A program made the position numbers and the translations under genes. The notes below the pieces were generated by a model that made no database searches, was not told the origin of the DNA, and saw only the letters and a list, made by a program, of their open reading frames with translations. Shown here piece after piece: positions 8,641-17,862 of a stretch of 64,000 bases of DNA. Within the stretch, counting starts at the first letter, position 1. Every line of letters begins with the position of its first letter. Origin of the DNA: G963674835 sp963674835 (lineage in GTDB: Bacteria > Planctomycetota > Planctomycetia > Pirellulales > Thermoguttaceae); the NCBI GenBank assembly GCA_963674835.2, contig CAXXKC010000003.1, positions 806,001 through 870,000 on the forward strand, written 5' to 3'.

Positions 8641-11190
8641 CTACTGCGAGCTTTCCAGCCCCGCGGCATCCGGCCCCTGCGTGGCCGCCGCCATCGGAGT
8701 TCCCTCCTCCTGCGACTTGCCGGCCGAGCCGGTGAACGCCAGTTGTCGCTTGCCGCCGACTTCCTTCGCTTCGATCGTCACCAGGTCCATCCCTTGGAAC
8801 TCGCCCTTGAGCAACTCCTCCGAGAGCGGATCCTCGACAAAGTTCTCGATGGCTCGCCGTAGCGGTCGGGCACCGAAGTCCAGGTTCGATCCCTTCTTGA
8901 TCAAGAACTGCTTGGCCTCTTCCGACAACACCAGGCTCAGACCACGCTCGCTCAACCGCTCGCGCACTTTGCCCAGCTCCAGCTCGACCACGTTGCCCAG
9001 ATCGTTCTGCGTCAAATGCCGGAACACGATCACGTCGTCCACGCGGTTGAGGAACTCCGGCCGGAACACCTTCTCGATCTGTTCCTGCACGCGCGACTTC
9101 ATGCTCTCGTACGAGGCGTCGTCGTCCGGCTTCTGGAATCCGAACGCCGATTCGTTCTTGATCGCCTCGGCTCCCGCATTCGTCGTCATGATGAGGATCG
9201 TGTTGCGGAAGTCGATGTTGCGACCAAAGCTGTCCGTCAGCCGGCCTTCTTCCATCACTTGCAGCAACATGTTGAACACGTCCGGGTGCGCCTTCTCGAT
9301 CTCGTCCAGCAGCACGACCGCGTACGGCCGCCTCCGGATCTTCTCGGTCAACTGGCCACCCTCCTCATAGCCCACGTATCCCGGAGGCGCACCGACCAGC
9401 CGGCTCACGTTGTGCTTCTCCATGTACTCGCTCATGTCGATCTGGATCAGCGCATCCGCGTCGCCGAACATGAATTCGGCCAAGGCCTTTGCCAGCAGTG
9501 TCTTGCCCACGCCCGTGGGGCCTGCAAACACGAAACAGCCGGTCGGCCGCTTCGGATCCTTCAATCCGCTGCGGCTGCGGCGCACGGCCCGCGAGATCGA
9601 CTTGATCGCCTCGTCCTGGCTGACCACGCGCTTGTGAAGATCGGCTTCCATCTGCATCAGCCGCATCGAATCTTCCGTGGTCATCCGCGTCAGCGGGATG
9701 CCCGTCATCTTCGACACGACTTCCGCGATCACCTCCTCGTCGACCACGCCGTCCGATTCCCGCGATTTCTCGCGCCATTCCCGCGTGATCGTCGACTTCT
9801 TCTTCTTCAGCTTGTCGGCCTGATCGCGAAGCGACGCCGCCTTCTCGAAATCCTGGTTGGCGACCGCCTCTTCCTTCTCCTTGTTCAGCCGCTCGACTTC
9901 CTCGTCGATCTCCTTCAGGTCCGGCGGACGCGTCATCGATTTCAAGTGCACCCGGGCACCCGATTCGTCGATCACGTCGATCGCCTTGTCCGGCAGGCAG
10001 CGCCCCGTGATGTACCGGTTCGACAGCTCCACCGCCGCCTCGACCGCATCGTCGGTGATCTGCACGTGGTGGTGCTTCTCGTAGCGGTCGCGAAGCCCCT
10101 TGAGAATCTCGACCGTCTCTTCCTTCGTCGAAGGCTCGACCATCACCACCTGGAACCGCCGGTCCAACGCGCTGTCCTTCTCGATGTACTTCCGGTACTC
10201 GTCCAGCGTCGTGGCGCCGATACACTGGATCTCGCCCCGGGCCAACGCCGGTTTCAGCACGTTCGAGGCGTCGATCGCCCCTTCCGCACCGCCGGCACCG
10301 ACCAGTGTGTGCAACTCGTCGATGAACAGAATCGTGTTCTTCGCGCGGCGAACTTCGTTCATCACCGCCTTGATGCGTTCCTCGAACTGCCCGCGATACT
10401 TCGTCCCCGCGACCATCATCGCCAGATCCAACACCACGATGCGGCGATCCATCAGCAGCTCCGGAACGTTCCCTTCCACGACCCGCTGCGCGAAGCCCTC
10501 GACGATGGCCGTCTTGCCCACGCCCGCTTCGCCTAGCAGCACGGGGTTGTTCTTCGTGCGCCGGCTCAGGATCTGCATCGTCCGTTCGATTTCCTTTTCG
10601 CGCCCGATCACCGGGTCCAGCTTGCTCTGCCGTGCCAGTTCAGTCAGGTCGCGGCCAAAACTGTCCAACGCCGGCGTCTTCGATTTGGCGCTCTGCTGCG
10701 GCTCGCCGCCTCCGCCCATGCCGCCCCGCTCCGAGCCCTCGCCACCTTCCATGCCGTGGCCCAGCAGGTTCAGCACTTCCTCGCGGACCTCTTCCAGCTT
10801 CAGCCCCAAGTTCATCAACACCTGGGCGGCAACGCCTTCCTGCTCGCGCAGCAGACCCAGCAGAATGTGTTCCGTCCCCACATAGTTGTGGTTCAGGTTG
10901 CGCGCCTCCTCCATCGAGTATTCGATCACCTTCTTGGCGCGGGGAGTCTGGGGCAGCTTGCCCATCGTCACCATGTCCGGGCCGCTCTGCACGAGCTTCT
11001 CCACCTCCAGGCGGATCTTCCGCAGATCCACGTCGAGATTCTTCAACACGTTGGCGGCGACCCCGCTCCCCTCTTTGATCAGACCCAGCAGGATGTGCTC
11101 GGTCCCAATGTATTCATGATTGAACCGCTGCGCTTCCTGGTTCGCCAGTTGCATCACCTTTCGTGCGCGGTCCGTAAATCGCTCGTACAT
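8641..11190 (-). CDS. clpC: ClpC, ATP-dependent Clp protease ATP-binding subunit
   Basis: AAA+ unfoldase that delivers substrates to the ClpP peptidase. It is 849 residues, typical for ClpC. There are two Clp_N repeats (1-145, each with an EHILLGL motif), a Gly-rich linker (about 146-165), AAA-1 with Walker A GEAGVGKT (220-227) and a UVR-type coiled coil around QDFEKAASLRDQADKL. AAA-2 carries Walker A GPTGVGKT and the LLDEIEKAHPDV Walker B. The start is supported by GGAGAG six bases upstream. It follows a small membrane protein in a two-gene unit with its own promoter and a strong terminator. The ClpC rather than ClpB assignment rests on the short middle UVR domain. No clpP is present in the window. 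Confidence 0.98.
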   Translation of the reverse strand: MYERFTDRARKVMQLANQEAQRFNHEYIGTEHILLGLIKEGSGVAANVLKNLDVDLRKIRLEVEKLVQSGPDMVTMGKLPQTPRAKKVIEYSMEEARNLNHNYVGTEHILLGLLREQEGVAAQVLMNLGLKLEEVREEVLNLLGHGMEGGEGSERGGMGGGGEPQQSAKSKTPALDSFGRDLTELARQSKLDPVIGREKEIERTMQILSRRTKNNPVLLGEAGVGKTAIVEGFAQRVVEGNVPELLMDRRIVVLDLAMMVAGTKYRGQFEERIKAVMNEVRRAKNTILFIDELHTLVGAGGAEGAIDASNVLKPALARGEIQCIGATTLDEYRKYIEKDSALDRRFQVVMVEPSTKEETVEILKGLRDRYEKHHHVQITDDAVEAAVELSNRYITGRCLPDKAIDVIDESGARVHLKSMTRPPDLKEIDEEVERLNKEKEEAVANQDFEKAASLRDQADKLKKKKSTITREWREKSRESDGVVDEEVIAEVVSKMTGIPLTRMTTEDSMRLMQMEADLHKRVVSQDEAIKSISRAVRRSRSGLKDPKRPTGCFVFAGPTGVGKTLLAKALAEFMFGDADALIQIDMSEYMEKHNVSRLVGAPPGYVGYEEGGQLTEKIRRRPYAVVLLDEIEKAHPDVFNMLLQVMEEGRLTDSFGRNIDFRNTILIMTTNAGAEAIKNESAFGFQKPDDDASYESMKSRVQEQIEKVFRPEFLNRVDDVIVFRHLTQNDLGNVVELELGKVRERLSERGLSLVLSEEAKQFLIKKGSNLDFGARPLRRAIENFVEDPLSEELLKGEFQGMDLVTIEAKEVGGKRQLAFTGSAGKSQEEGTPMAAATQGPDAAGLESSQ

Positions 11191-11248
11191 GATATGCTCT
11201 CCGTTCGATCTCTTCTGTCCCGCCGCTGCCGGTCCTCTGCGCTCTCAC

Positions 11249-11866
11249 TCACTTCGGTTCGGCGGTCTCAGGCCGCGTTCTTGTTATCGCCACCGCGCCG
11301 CGATCGGGCGACTCTGGCGAGGACGTCGTCTCCTGGTAGTCCGCCGAGCGAGCCGCTCGAAGCAGCTCCCGCTCGCGGCCAATCTCCAATTCCCATTTCC
11401 CAGCGCCCTCGAGACGCTGTAGGTAGTCCAAATGCTGGGCCGCCTCTTCGATTCGCCCAGTGTGGCGAAGCAGCGCTGCTAGCATCAGCCGGGCATCCAC
11501 GTCGCGGGGGTCGTCCTTCACCAGACCCGTCAGGATCCGTTGGGCTTCAAACCAATTCCCACGCAAATAGTGACTCTGGGCCGCACAGAATCCGTCATCC
11601 GCCGAGCCCTTCTTGGCCTCGGCAGGCGAATTCTGGTTCCAATGATGAGAATACAGCGCAAATCCAACCCAGATCACAGCCACGGCCAACCATGCTAGAT
11701 TACGTACGTTTGGCGGTAACAGTTCACTCCACACCAGCGTGCTCAACAACGCCGCGTTCAATGCCAGACCGAACAGGACGGCCACGGCCAGAAAAGACCA
11801 TGCCCCGTGCTTCCACACTTGGGTAGCCCCCGGCCACAGGTACGTCGTCCATGGCATCCTATCCAT
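11249..11866 (-). CDS. Membrane protein with TPR-like cytoplasmic region, first gene of the clpC unit
   Basis: About 205 residues from the ATG at 11866, chosen for the GGAGGAAGGA just upstream. Two hydrophobic helices (about 22-45 and 56-72) are followed by a soluble part. That part has two helical repeats resembling TPRs (CAAQSHYLRGNWFEAQRILTGLVKDDP and ARLMLAALLRHTGRIEEAAQHL, each shown here as part of a longer repeat) and a low-complexity tail. It is 58 bases ahead of clpC and probably co-transcribed with it, which suggests a link to protein quality control; this is inference from position only. No named family is recognised. Confidence 0.7.
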   Translation of the reverse strand: MDRMPWTTYLWPGATQVWKHGAWSFLAVAVLFGLALNAALLSTLVWSELLPPNVRNLAWLAVAVIWVGFALYSHHWNQNSPAEAKKGSADDGFCAAQSHYLRGNWFEAQRILTGLVKDDPRDVDARLMLAALLRHTGRIEEAAQHLDYLQRLEGAGKWELEIGRERELLRAARSADYQETTSSPESPDRGAVAITRTRPETAEPK

Positions 11867-11919
11867 ATCGCGTCCTTCCTCCATGCACTGGCACACCCAG
11901 CCTCCATGCCGGCCTTCGA

Positions 11920-11948
11920 ATTGTAGCTTTCAGAATCTGCACGATCAA
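11920..11948 (-). promoter_or_regulatory. Candidate sigma-70 promoter for the clpC unit
   Basis: On the minus strand: TTGATC, 17-base spacer, TACAAT. The -10 matches five of six consensus positions and the -35 four. The predicted start is roughly 45 bases before the membrane-protein ATG. No CtsR- or HrcA-like operator was recognised around it. Confidence 0.55.
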
Positions 11949-12128
11949 GGCAACTAAAAGTGTCACTTCATCTTACGGAAACTGGCTGCTCCCCGCGGGT
12001 TCGCGCTATCCTTCAAATCCGGCGTAGGCCAACAACTTACCGTCTCCCGGCAGCCCGAAATGGTTCGCCGGTGGGGGAACACGTGGGGGGCCATTGCGGC
12101 CGCTTCGATAGTATTGGACACTGAAACC

Positions 12129-13772
12129 ATGCAGTACGACCTCACCGATGGTGCTCGTCGCGCGCTCGGCCACGCCGCCAACTGGCGAAGTCCCGATGCG
12201 CCCGACCGCTTGGCCGCTCCAGCCCTGCTGCTGGGGCTCCTCACCGAGTCCGAGTGCCGAGCCGCCCTGGTCCTCGCCCGCCACGGGGTCGATGCCGACG
12301 CCGTGCACCAACAATGGCCCACGCTCCAGGCTTCCACCGCCGAGCCAGCACCCCAGCACGATCCCTGGCTCACCGAAACTGGAACCTTGGCCGCCGCCGT
12401 CTGTGCCGCCGATGTCGTGGCCTCGCTCCTCGTCGCGGCCCAACACGCCCAGCAGTACTCGCAATCATTGCCTTTGGCCACGGAACACCTCCTGCTCGGA
12501 CTGGCGGCTGCCGACCATCCCACCGCCGCTTGGCTCCGCCGACAGGGGATCGATCCAAGCCGTCTCGAAGCCGAAATCTGCCAGCAGTACGGACACCCCC
12601 TGGGCGTCTCGCCCACCGACGACATCACGGCCGACGCCATCGACCTGCCGCCCGACGATCCGCCGCCTCCAGCCACAACCTCCCCCGCAACCGACGACGC
12701 CGACGTCGACACTTCCTTTCCGCCCTCGCCGCACTCCCTCGACACGCCCACGCTCCGCATCCTCGATGCCGAGGCCAACCGCGCCCGCGAAGGGCTCCGC
12801 GTCGTTGAAGACTACGTTCGCTTCGCCCTGGACGACCGCTACCTCACCGACCAGTTCAAGCAACTCCGGCACGACCTGACCGCCGCCCTCAGCGGTATCC
12901 CCACCGCCGAACGACTCGCCGCCCGAGAAACCCAGGCCGACGTCGGAACCGACCTCTCCGCCGCCATCGACTACCGGCGTAACGATATCGCCGACCTCCT
13001 GGCCGCCAATTTCGCCCGGCTCCAGGAATCGCTGCGAAGCCTCGAAGAATACGGCAAGGTCGTAGATCCCGAGTTGGCCACGCGTTGCCAGCAAATCCGC
13101 TATCGCTCTTACACCCTTCAACGAGCCGTCCAATACACGCGCAGCAGCCTGGAACGACTCGCCAAGGCCCGTCTCTACGTGCTCATCGACGGCGGCGATT
13201 CTCCCTCGCACCTGCAGATAACCGCCACCGCCCTCGTCGCTGCCGGCGTTCACGTCCTCCAGCTTCGCGACAAGCGCCTCGACGATCGCCAACTGCTCCA
13301 GCGCGGCCGCCTCCTGTGCCAAATCACGCGCGGAACCGACACCTTGCTCATCATCAACGACCGTCCCGATCTGGCCCTGCTCGTCGGCGCCGACGGCGTC
13401 CACGTTGGCCAGGAAGAACTCTCCGTCAAAGACGTGCGCACCATCGTCGGGCCTCGCGCCATCGTCGGCGTGTCGACCCACTCGCTCGACCAAGCCCGTC
13501 AGGCCGTTCTCGACGGGGCCGACTACATCGGCGTCGGACCCGTCTTCCCATCGGGCACCAAGTCCTTCGAGCAGTTCCCCGGGCTGCAGCTCGTCCGCCA
13601 GGTCGCCCACGACATGCGACTTCCGGCGTTCGCCATCGGCGGCATCACATCCGACAACTTGCCCCAAGTCGTCGCGGCCGGACTGCGACGGGTGGCCGTC
13701 GCCGGCGCCATCACCACGGACGCCGATCCCGCAGCCGTCGTCCGGCACATGCTCGGTCTCTTGGACCTCTGA
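12129..13772 (+). CDS. thiE: Thiamine-phosphate synthase with N-terminal Clp_N-like and ThiD2 domains
   Basis: Joins hydroxymethylpyrimidine diphosphate and thiazole phosphate to make thiamine phosphate. The 547-residue protein has three parts. Residues 1-155 resemble two Clp_N (ClpA/ClpC N-terminal) repeats, with YDLTDGARRALGHA and ATEHLLLGLAAADHPTAAWL. A Pro-rich linker covers 156-205. Residues 206-335 match the ThiD2 domain often placed before ThiE (LRILDAEANRAREGLRVVEDY), and 345-547 are ThiE proper. ThiE motifs are QLRDK (378-382), IINDRPDLALLVGADGVHVG (408-427), GVGPVFPSGTK (468-478) and IGGI (503-506). It is divergent from the clpC unit. An in-frame start at 12060 is possible. No TPP riboswitch was recognised upstream. 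The Clp_N assignment is by eye. Confidence 0.9.
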   Translation: MQYDLTDGARRALGHAANWRSPDAPDRLAAPALLLGLLTESECRAALVLARHGVDADAVHQQWPTLQASTAEPAPQHDPWLTETGTLAAAVCAADVVASLLVAAQHAQQYSQSLPLATEHLLLGLAAADHPTAAWLRRQGIDPSRLEAEICQQYGHPLGVSPTDDITADAIDLPPDDPPPPATTSPATDDADVDTSFPPSPHSLDTPTLRILDAEANRAREGLRVVEDYVRFALDDRYLTDQFKQLRHDLTAALSGIPTAERLAARETQADVGTDLSAAIDYRRNDIADLLAANFARLQESLRSLEEYGKVVDPELATRCQQIRYRSYTLQRAVQYTRSSLERLAKARLYVLIDGGDSPSHLQITATALVAAGVHVLQLRDKRLDDRQLLQRGRLLCQITRGTDTLLIINDRPDLALLVGADGVHVGQEELSVKDVRTIVGPRAIVGVSTHSLDQARQAVLDGADYIGVGPVFPSGTKSFEQFPGLQLVRQVAHDMRLPAFAIGGITSDNLPQVVAAGLRRVAVAGAITTDADPAAVVRHMLGLLDL

Positions 13773-13823
13773 TCGCCCGCGCGTCGCTGCACGGTGCCTT
13801 CCGGAAAACACCGCGCCGCCCCG

Positions 13824-14498
13824 TCAGGGCAATTCCACTGCGGGAGCAGGAGGCGCACTCCTATCGCTCAGAACGTTCGCGATCTGCTTCTTCATCGCCA
13901 CTTCCAGACCCGGCGTATACCCGATCCAGATGTCGCGAATCACCCCATGGCGATCCATCAGAAACGTCGTCGGCAAACCCGGCAAGCCCGCCACTTCGTT
14001 AAATGCCTTTCGCGTCACCCAGTCGGGATCCGCGTAGGTCGGCATCGCGATCTTCTCGTGATCCAGAAACGCCTGGGTGTGCCGCTTCAACTGCGAAAGG
14101 TCCTCCGGACCGCCGGCACCGCCCGACACTGCCAGCACCACAAAGTCCTTCTCTTCCTTGAAATCCTCGTTCAGCCGCGCGATCTCCGGCAGTTCCACGC
14201 GGCATCGCGAACACCACGTTCCCCAGAAGTTCACCAGCACCACCTTGCCTCTCAGTCCCGAGAGCGTCCACGGTTCGCCGTCGCCTGTCAGCGGCTCCAC
14301 CGACAGCGCCGGCAGCATCTCGCCAATCCCCTTGTGCTGCTGATGCCGCACGTTGAGCTGTTCCACATAGTGATACAGGGCCGGAACCACTAGCAATAGC
14401 AACAGCAGAAACACCAGCAGCGCACCGGCCACCACGGCCATCAGGACCATCCGGGGTCCCGAAACGCTACCCGCACCGGAAGATTCGGAAGGACTCAT
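13824..14498 (-). CDS. TlpA/ResA-type membrane-anchored thioredoxin
   Basis: Thiol-disulfide oxidoreductase, expected to act outside the cytoplasmic membrane. From the ATG at 14498 (a GTG one codon earlier is also possible) it has 224 residues. There is one strong transmembrane anchor (about 16-42) and then a thioredoxin fold with the redox motif WCSRC (95-99). This sits in the TlpA context VVLVNFWGTWC and is followed by the helix ELPEIARLNEDF. A cis-Pro is visible in GLPGLPTTFLMD and the family end motif in RDIWIGYTPG. CSRC is a less common dipeptide between the cysteines than CPPC or CEPC. The partner is unknown; the flanking genes are unrelated. Confidence 0.9.
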   Translation of the reverse strand: MSPSESSGAGSVSGPRMVLMAVVAGALLVFLLLLLLVVPALYHYVEQLNVRHQQHKGIGEMLPALSVEPLTGDGEPWTLSGLRGKVVLVNFWGTWCSRCRVELPEIARLNEDFKEEKDFVVLAVSGGAGGPEDLSQLKRHTQAFLDHEKIAMPTYADPDWVTRKAFNEVAGLPGLPTTFLMDRHGVIRDIWIGYTPGLEVAMKKQIANVLSDRSAPPAPAVELP

Positions 14499-14755
14499 CA
14501 CATCGCTCTCGCAGAACCTGATCTACTTACAGTACGGATCCGCCGACGCCGCCAAACCGACATGAACGGGCTGGCGCCGCAGACCCATCACGCAAGATTC
14601 AACAAAAACGCCTTGGCCGTCGCCCTACGCATGGAAATCGGGTATCATGCTCGTTGTGCGCTCTTCTCGGGCGTTCCCCCTATGCAGATGCCAATGCGGC
14701 CCCGTCGCCGTGGGGAAACACGCCGCCGAGAAAAGTATATGAGACAAACCATAAT

Positions 14756-15328
14756 ATGAAAATCGAAGTCGAACAGAAATACCCCGCCGAGAATCTGTCT
14801 CACGTCCACCACCGCCTCGCGGCCGCCGGGGCCGAAGAGTTGGGCGAACGCGTCGAAAACGACACCTACTACGCCCATCCCTCTCGCGATTTCTCCCAAA
14901 CCGACGAAGCTCTGCGAATCCGCCGCGTCGGCCTGTCCACCTTGCTGGCCTACAAGGGCCCCAAGCTCGACCAGACCACCAAAACCCGCCGCGAGATCGA
15001 GCTCCCCCTCGGCACCGACGAGGGCATCCTCGCCGAGTGGTTCGCCCTGTTCGAGGTGCTCGGCTTCCGGCCGGTCGCCGAAGTCCGCAAACGCCGATCC
15101 AAAATGCGAGTCCCCTGGCAAGACCGCGACGTCGAGGCCTCCCTCGATGAAGTCGAAGGCGTCGGCACCTTCGTCGAACTGGAACTGCTCACCTCGGCGG
15201 CCGATGTCGACCGCGCCAAGGAAGTCATCGCCAGTTTGGCCCAACATCTGGGCCTCTCGGTGACCGAACGGCGAAGCTACCTCGAGTTGCTTCTCACCCG
15301 GCGCGCCGAGCCCACCGAAGGCAACTGA
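14756..15328 (+). CDS. CYTH-domain protein (class IV adenylate cyclase / CyaB-like)
   Basis: About 190 residues from the ATG at 14756. It carries the CYTH signature EVEQK (an ExExK motif) near the N-terminus. Basic and acidic strand residues follow in the expected order for the triphosphate tunnel: DTYYAHP, ALRIRR, LLAYKGPK, KTRREIE, RKRRSK, ASLDEVEGVGTFVELE. Closest in layout to CyaB class IV cyclases and bacterial triphosphatases. Whether it makes cAMP or hydrolyses triphosphates cannot be decided from the sequence. The frame extends upstream to 14654, but the extension has no family similarity. It is convergent with the following protease gene. Confidence 0.88.
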   Translation: MKIEVEQKYPAENLSHVHHRLAAAGAEELGERVENDTYYAHPSRDFSQTDEALRIRRVGLSTLLAYKGPKLDQTTKTRREIELPLGTDEGILAEWFALFEVLGFRPVAEVRKRRSKMRVPWQDRDVEASLDEVEGVGTFVELELLTSAADVDRAKEVIASLAQHLGLSVTERRSYLELLLTRRAEPTEGN

Positions 15329-15344
15329 CCTTCTCGCCTCCCAA

Positions 15345-16112
15345 TCACGACCGCCCCCGGTACGCCACCAGCGCCGTGTAGCTCGAGTACGCCAGGAAGC
15401 CGAAGAGCATCGCCACGAACACGTCCCGCCACAATACCAGTCCGATCACGGCCAATCCGCCCGCCACGATCACCGACAGCACCAGCGACTGGTAGATCCC
15501 GTTCCGCGGATTCAGCTTCAGCAGCAACTCCCGCGCGATCTGGCCGCCGTCCAGTGGATAGACCGGCAGCAGATTCACCAATCCCCAGTACACGCTGATC
15601 ACCAGTAACCCACCGACGAACTGCCACACGACCGGCGGCCCAATCGCACTTATGCCGATCGACAGGCCGTACCGGCCTCCCAGCGTGAAGTCGACCTCGC
15701 CTCCCGCGAACCAGTAGACCAACATCACGACCGCTGCCGACAAGAATCCCGCAGCCGGCCCTGCGGCCGAAATCAGAATCTGCCCGAGCGTCGTGAATCC
15801 CCGCGACACATACAACCCCTCATAACCCGAGCTCGTCAATCCGCCGAAGCCGTAAAGCGTAATCCGCGGCGTCCGCCCATACGCCCGCATCGCAAACGCA
15901 TGCCCCAGCTCGTGAACCAGAATCCCGATCAGAAATGCCGCAGTCCACGGCAGCAGGATCAACGCGATCTGCTGTACGTTCTTCGCGTCCATCAGCCCCT
16001 GGCCCACCAGCACGATGGCCGCCACCCAGAACCAAGGGTGGATTCGCACAGGAATCCCCAGCACGCGAAAATGCACATCCCATGGGGACGGCGGAGGCTC
16101 GGAAAAAAACAC
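15345..16112 (-). CDS. Site-2-protease-like M50 membrane metalloprotease
   Basis: Intramembrane zinc peptidase of 255 residues with about six hydrophobic segments. The zinc-binding helix HELGH (67-71) and the third ligand in NLLPVYPLDGGQ (180-191) are both present, so it should be active. There is no PDZ or CBS domain, which places it among the short SpoIVFB/SREBP-type members. The start is a GTG at 16112 with GGGAG seven bases upstream. Likely role: regulated cleavage of a membrane-bound substrate such as an anti-sigma factor; the substrate is unknown and no such gene adjoins it. It lies 113 bases after lpxB on the same strand and could share its transcript. Confidence 0.93.
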   Translation of the reverse strand: MFFSEPPPSPWDVHFRVLGIPVRIHPWFWVAAIVLVGQGLMDAKNVQQIALILLPWTAAFLIGILVHELGHAFAMRAYGRTPRITLYGFGGLTSSGYEGLYVSRGFTTLGQILISAAGPAAGFLSAAVVMLVYWFAGGEVDFTLGGRYGLSIGISAIGPPVVWQFVGGLLVISVYWGLVNLLPVYPLDGGQIARELLLKLNPRNGIYQSLVLSVIVAGGLAVIGLVLWRDVFVAMLFGFLAYSSYTALVAYRGRS

Positions 16113-16225
16113 GCAACTACTCCCAGATCGGCTCGGTCACGGCGTCCGTCGTGAAACGCCCGGCAATTATAGCAGATGCTTCCCAGGCTCGAACCCGCCC
16201 GGAACAACCCGTGCCGGCAGACCTT

Positions 16226-17482
16226 TCAAGCCGCCGACGTCTGCTTCGCCACGAAGTGCGGCCGCGGCACCGGCGCCGCCTCGCGCTGCAGCGCTCCCAG
16301 CACATACTCCGCCGCGCGCTCCGACGCGCCGGGCTGCGCCACCTCCGCCTTCAGCCGCGCCAGTTCGCTGACTCGCTGCTGTCGGCTGGCCGGATCGGTC
16401 AGCCATTGAATCACGTGCGCCGCGATCAAGTCCGACTTGTCCTCGTACGTCAGGTACTCCGGAAACAGTACCCGCTCGGCGTCCTTGTGCGATGGATCGA
16501 AAGGCGTCACGTCCTCCAGAAACGGGTCTTCCGCGTTCAGCAGGTTGACCAGGGTGATGTACTTCACTCGACGAAATATCCGCTGAATCCAGTACGCCAC
16601 CGGGTTGATCCAATACAGGATCACCGTCGGCTTCGTATGATAGAGCAACTCCATCGAAACCGAGCCCGAAACGGCCATGCAGCAGTCCGCCGCACGCATC
16701 AGCTCGGGTGTCTTCCCGGCGTACACCTCCACCGGTAATCCACTGGCGGCCACTTGCTGCCGGGCAAGTTCCGCCTGGTGCGGTTTGAACGCCGCAATCG
16801 CCAGCCGCACCGAGGGAACCGCCTCTCGCACGTGCACGGCCGCCCTCAGAAACCACTTCAAGTTCCCCGTCACCTCTTGCGTCCGCGACCCCGGCAGGAT
16901 CGCCACCAACGGGCCCGGCTGGCTCCGATGATACGCCAGGAACGTCTCGTCCAACTCCAGCCGCTCAACTTCGTCGAAGAACGGATGGCCGACCAGCGTC
17001 GCGTTGCAGCCGTGGTCTCGAAACCACTTCGCCTCGAACGGCAGACAGCAGAGCACGTGATCGACCAGCCGCCGCATCTTCTTCACGCGCCACCGCGCCC
17101 AGCCCCAAATCTGTGGCGGCACATAGTAAAACACCGGAATCCCGTGCACCTTCGCGCGCCGCGCGATCCACCAGTTGAACCCCGGATAGTCGATCAACAC
17201 CACCGCGTCCGGCCTGTGATGCCGGAAGTACCGATCGGCCCGCGTCACCAGGTCCCAAAACCGGTGCAGGCTCAGCAACGCACGCAGAAACCACATCACC
17301 GCCAGCGCTGTCAGATCGGCATGCAGTCGGCATCCCGCCGCCGCCATCTGCGGACCGCCGTAACCGACCGCCTCCAATCCCTCGCACCGGCGGCGCAGTT
17401 GTCGGATCAAATTCGCGGCATGAATGTCACCGCTCGGCTCGCCTGCTGAAAAGAAAATCGTTACCTGTTGTGGACGCTCCAT
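16226..17482 (-). CDS. lpxB: Lipid-A-disaccharide synthase
   Basis: Glycosyltransferase that condenses UDP-2,3-diacylglucosamine with lipid X in lipid A synthesis, at the inner face of the cytoplasmic membrane. It is 418 residues, slightly longer than usual. LpxB hallmarks are visible: SAGEPSGDIHAANLIRQL at the N-terminus, VVLIDYPGFNW, YYVPPQIWGW, VGHPFFDEV, LPGSRTQEV and AVSGSVSMELLYHTKPTVI. The ATG at 17482 is chosen for the GGAAGGA seven bases before it; the frame stays open to 17719 without similarity. The gene supports an outer membrane with lipid A, in line with the mlaEFD genes nearby. No other lpx gene is in the window. Confidence 0.97.
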   Translation of the reverse strand: MERPQQVTIFFSAGEPSGDIHAANLIRQLRRRCEGLEAVGYGGPQMAAAGCRLHADLTALAVMWFLRALLSLHRFWDLVTRADRYFRHHRPDAVVLIDYPGFNWWIARRAKVHGIPVFYYVPPQIWGWARWRVKKMRRLVDHVLCCLPFEAKWFRDHGCNATLVGHPFFDEVERLELDETFLAYHRSQPGPLVAILPGSRTQEVTGNLKWFLRAAVHVREAVPSVRLAIAAFKPHQAELARQQVAASGLPVEVYAGKTPELMRAADCCMAVSGSVSMELLYHTKPTVILYWINPVAYWIQRIFRRVKYITLVNLLNAEDPFLEDVTPFDPSHKDAERVLFPEYLTYEDKSDLIAAHVIQWLTDPASRQQRVSELARLKAEVAQPGASERAAEYVLGALQREAAPVPRPHFVAKQTSAA

Positions 17483-17862
17483 CCTTGGTTCCTTCCGAGC
17501 CCCCACGCGGTCCAATGGCGCCGCCACCCTCGTGGGCTCGCCACTTTGGCAAGCACGGGCCAGGTAGCTGGCAGATCCTGGCCAAGCCCCGCAGAGTATC
17601 GCAAATCCGCCTTGCCGAACATAGTGCAGTTTCCTAGGGGCTAACCCCCTCCAGCTTAACCACTTGCACAACATTCCACTCCGCCCGCAACCTGCAGCCG
17701 TCTCACCCTCCTCCACCAATCACACCCAAACACCCCATTCCCACCAGTCTTCGCCATAACCTACCCATCGGATCTTGCACCGCCGACATAGCAGGTGTAC
17801 ATACCAGGAACGTCGCCACAAGCGACTCACCGTTCCGTCCCGTCTTCCGCCCAGGCCCGCCC
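17483..17862. other. Divergent intergenic region between lpxB and the BASS transporter
   Basis: About 380 bases. Apart from the lpxB ribosome site at its left end, no RNA gene, repeat or convincing promoter pair was found. A weak TTGCAC, 17-base spacer, TACATA arrangement precedes the transporter but matches the consensus poorly. Confidence 0.4.

Noticed and set aside
7348..8862. Long plus-strand frames opposite mlaE, clpC, infB and the TPR gene
   Set aside because: All have shadow composition (Arg, His, Pro, Gln-rich) and lie opposite genes with clear families.
12000..12128. TPP riboswitch before thiE
   Set aside because: The conserved CTGAGA and ACCTGATCTGG-like segments are not present.
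17775..17860. Promoter of the BASS transporter (TTGCAC-17-TACATA)
   Set aside because: Both boxes match the consensus at only three positions, no better than expected by chance.
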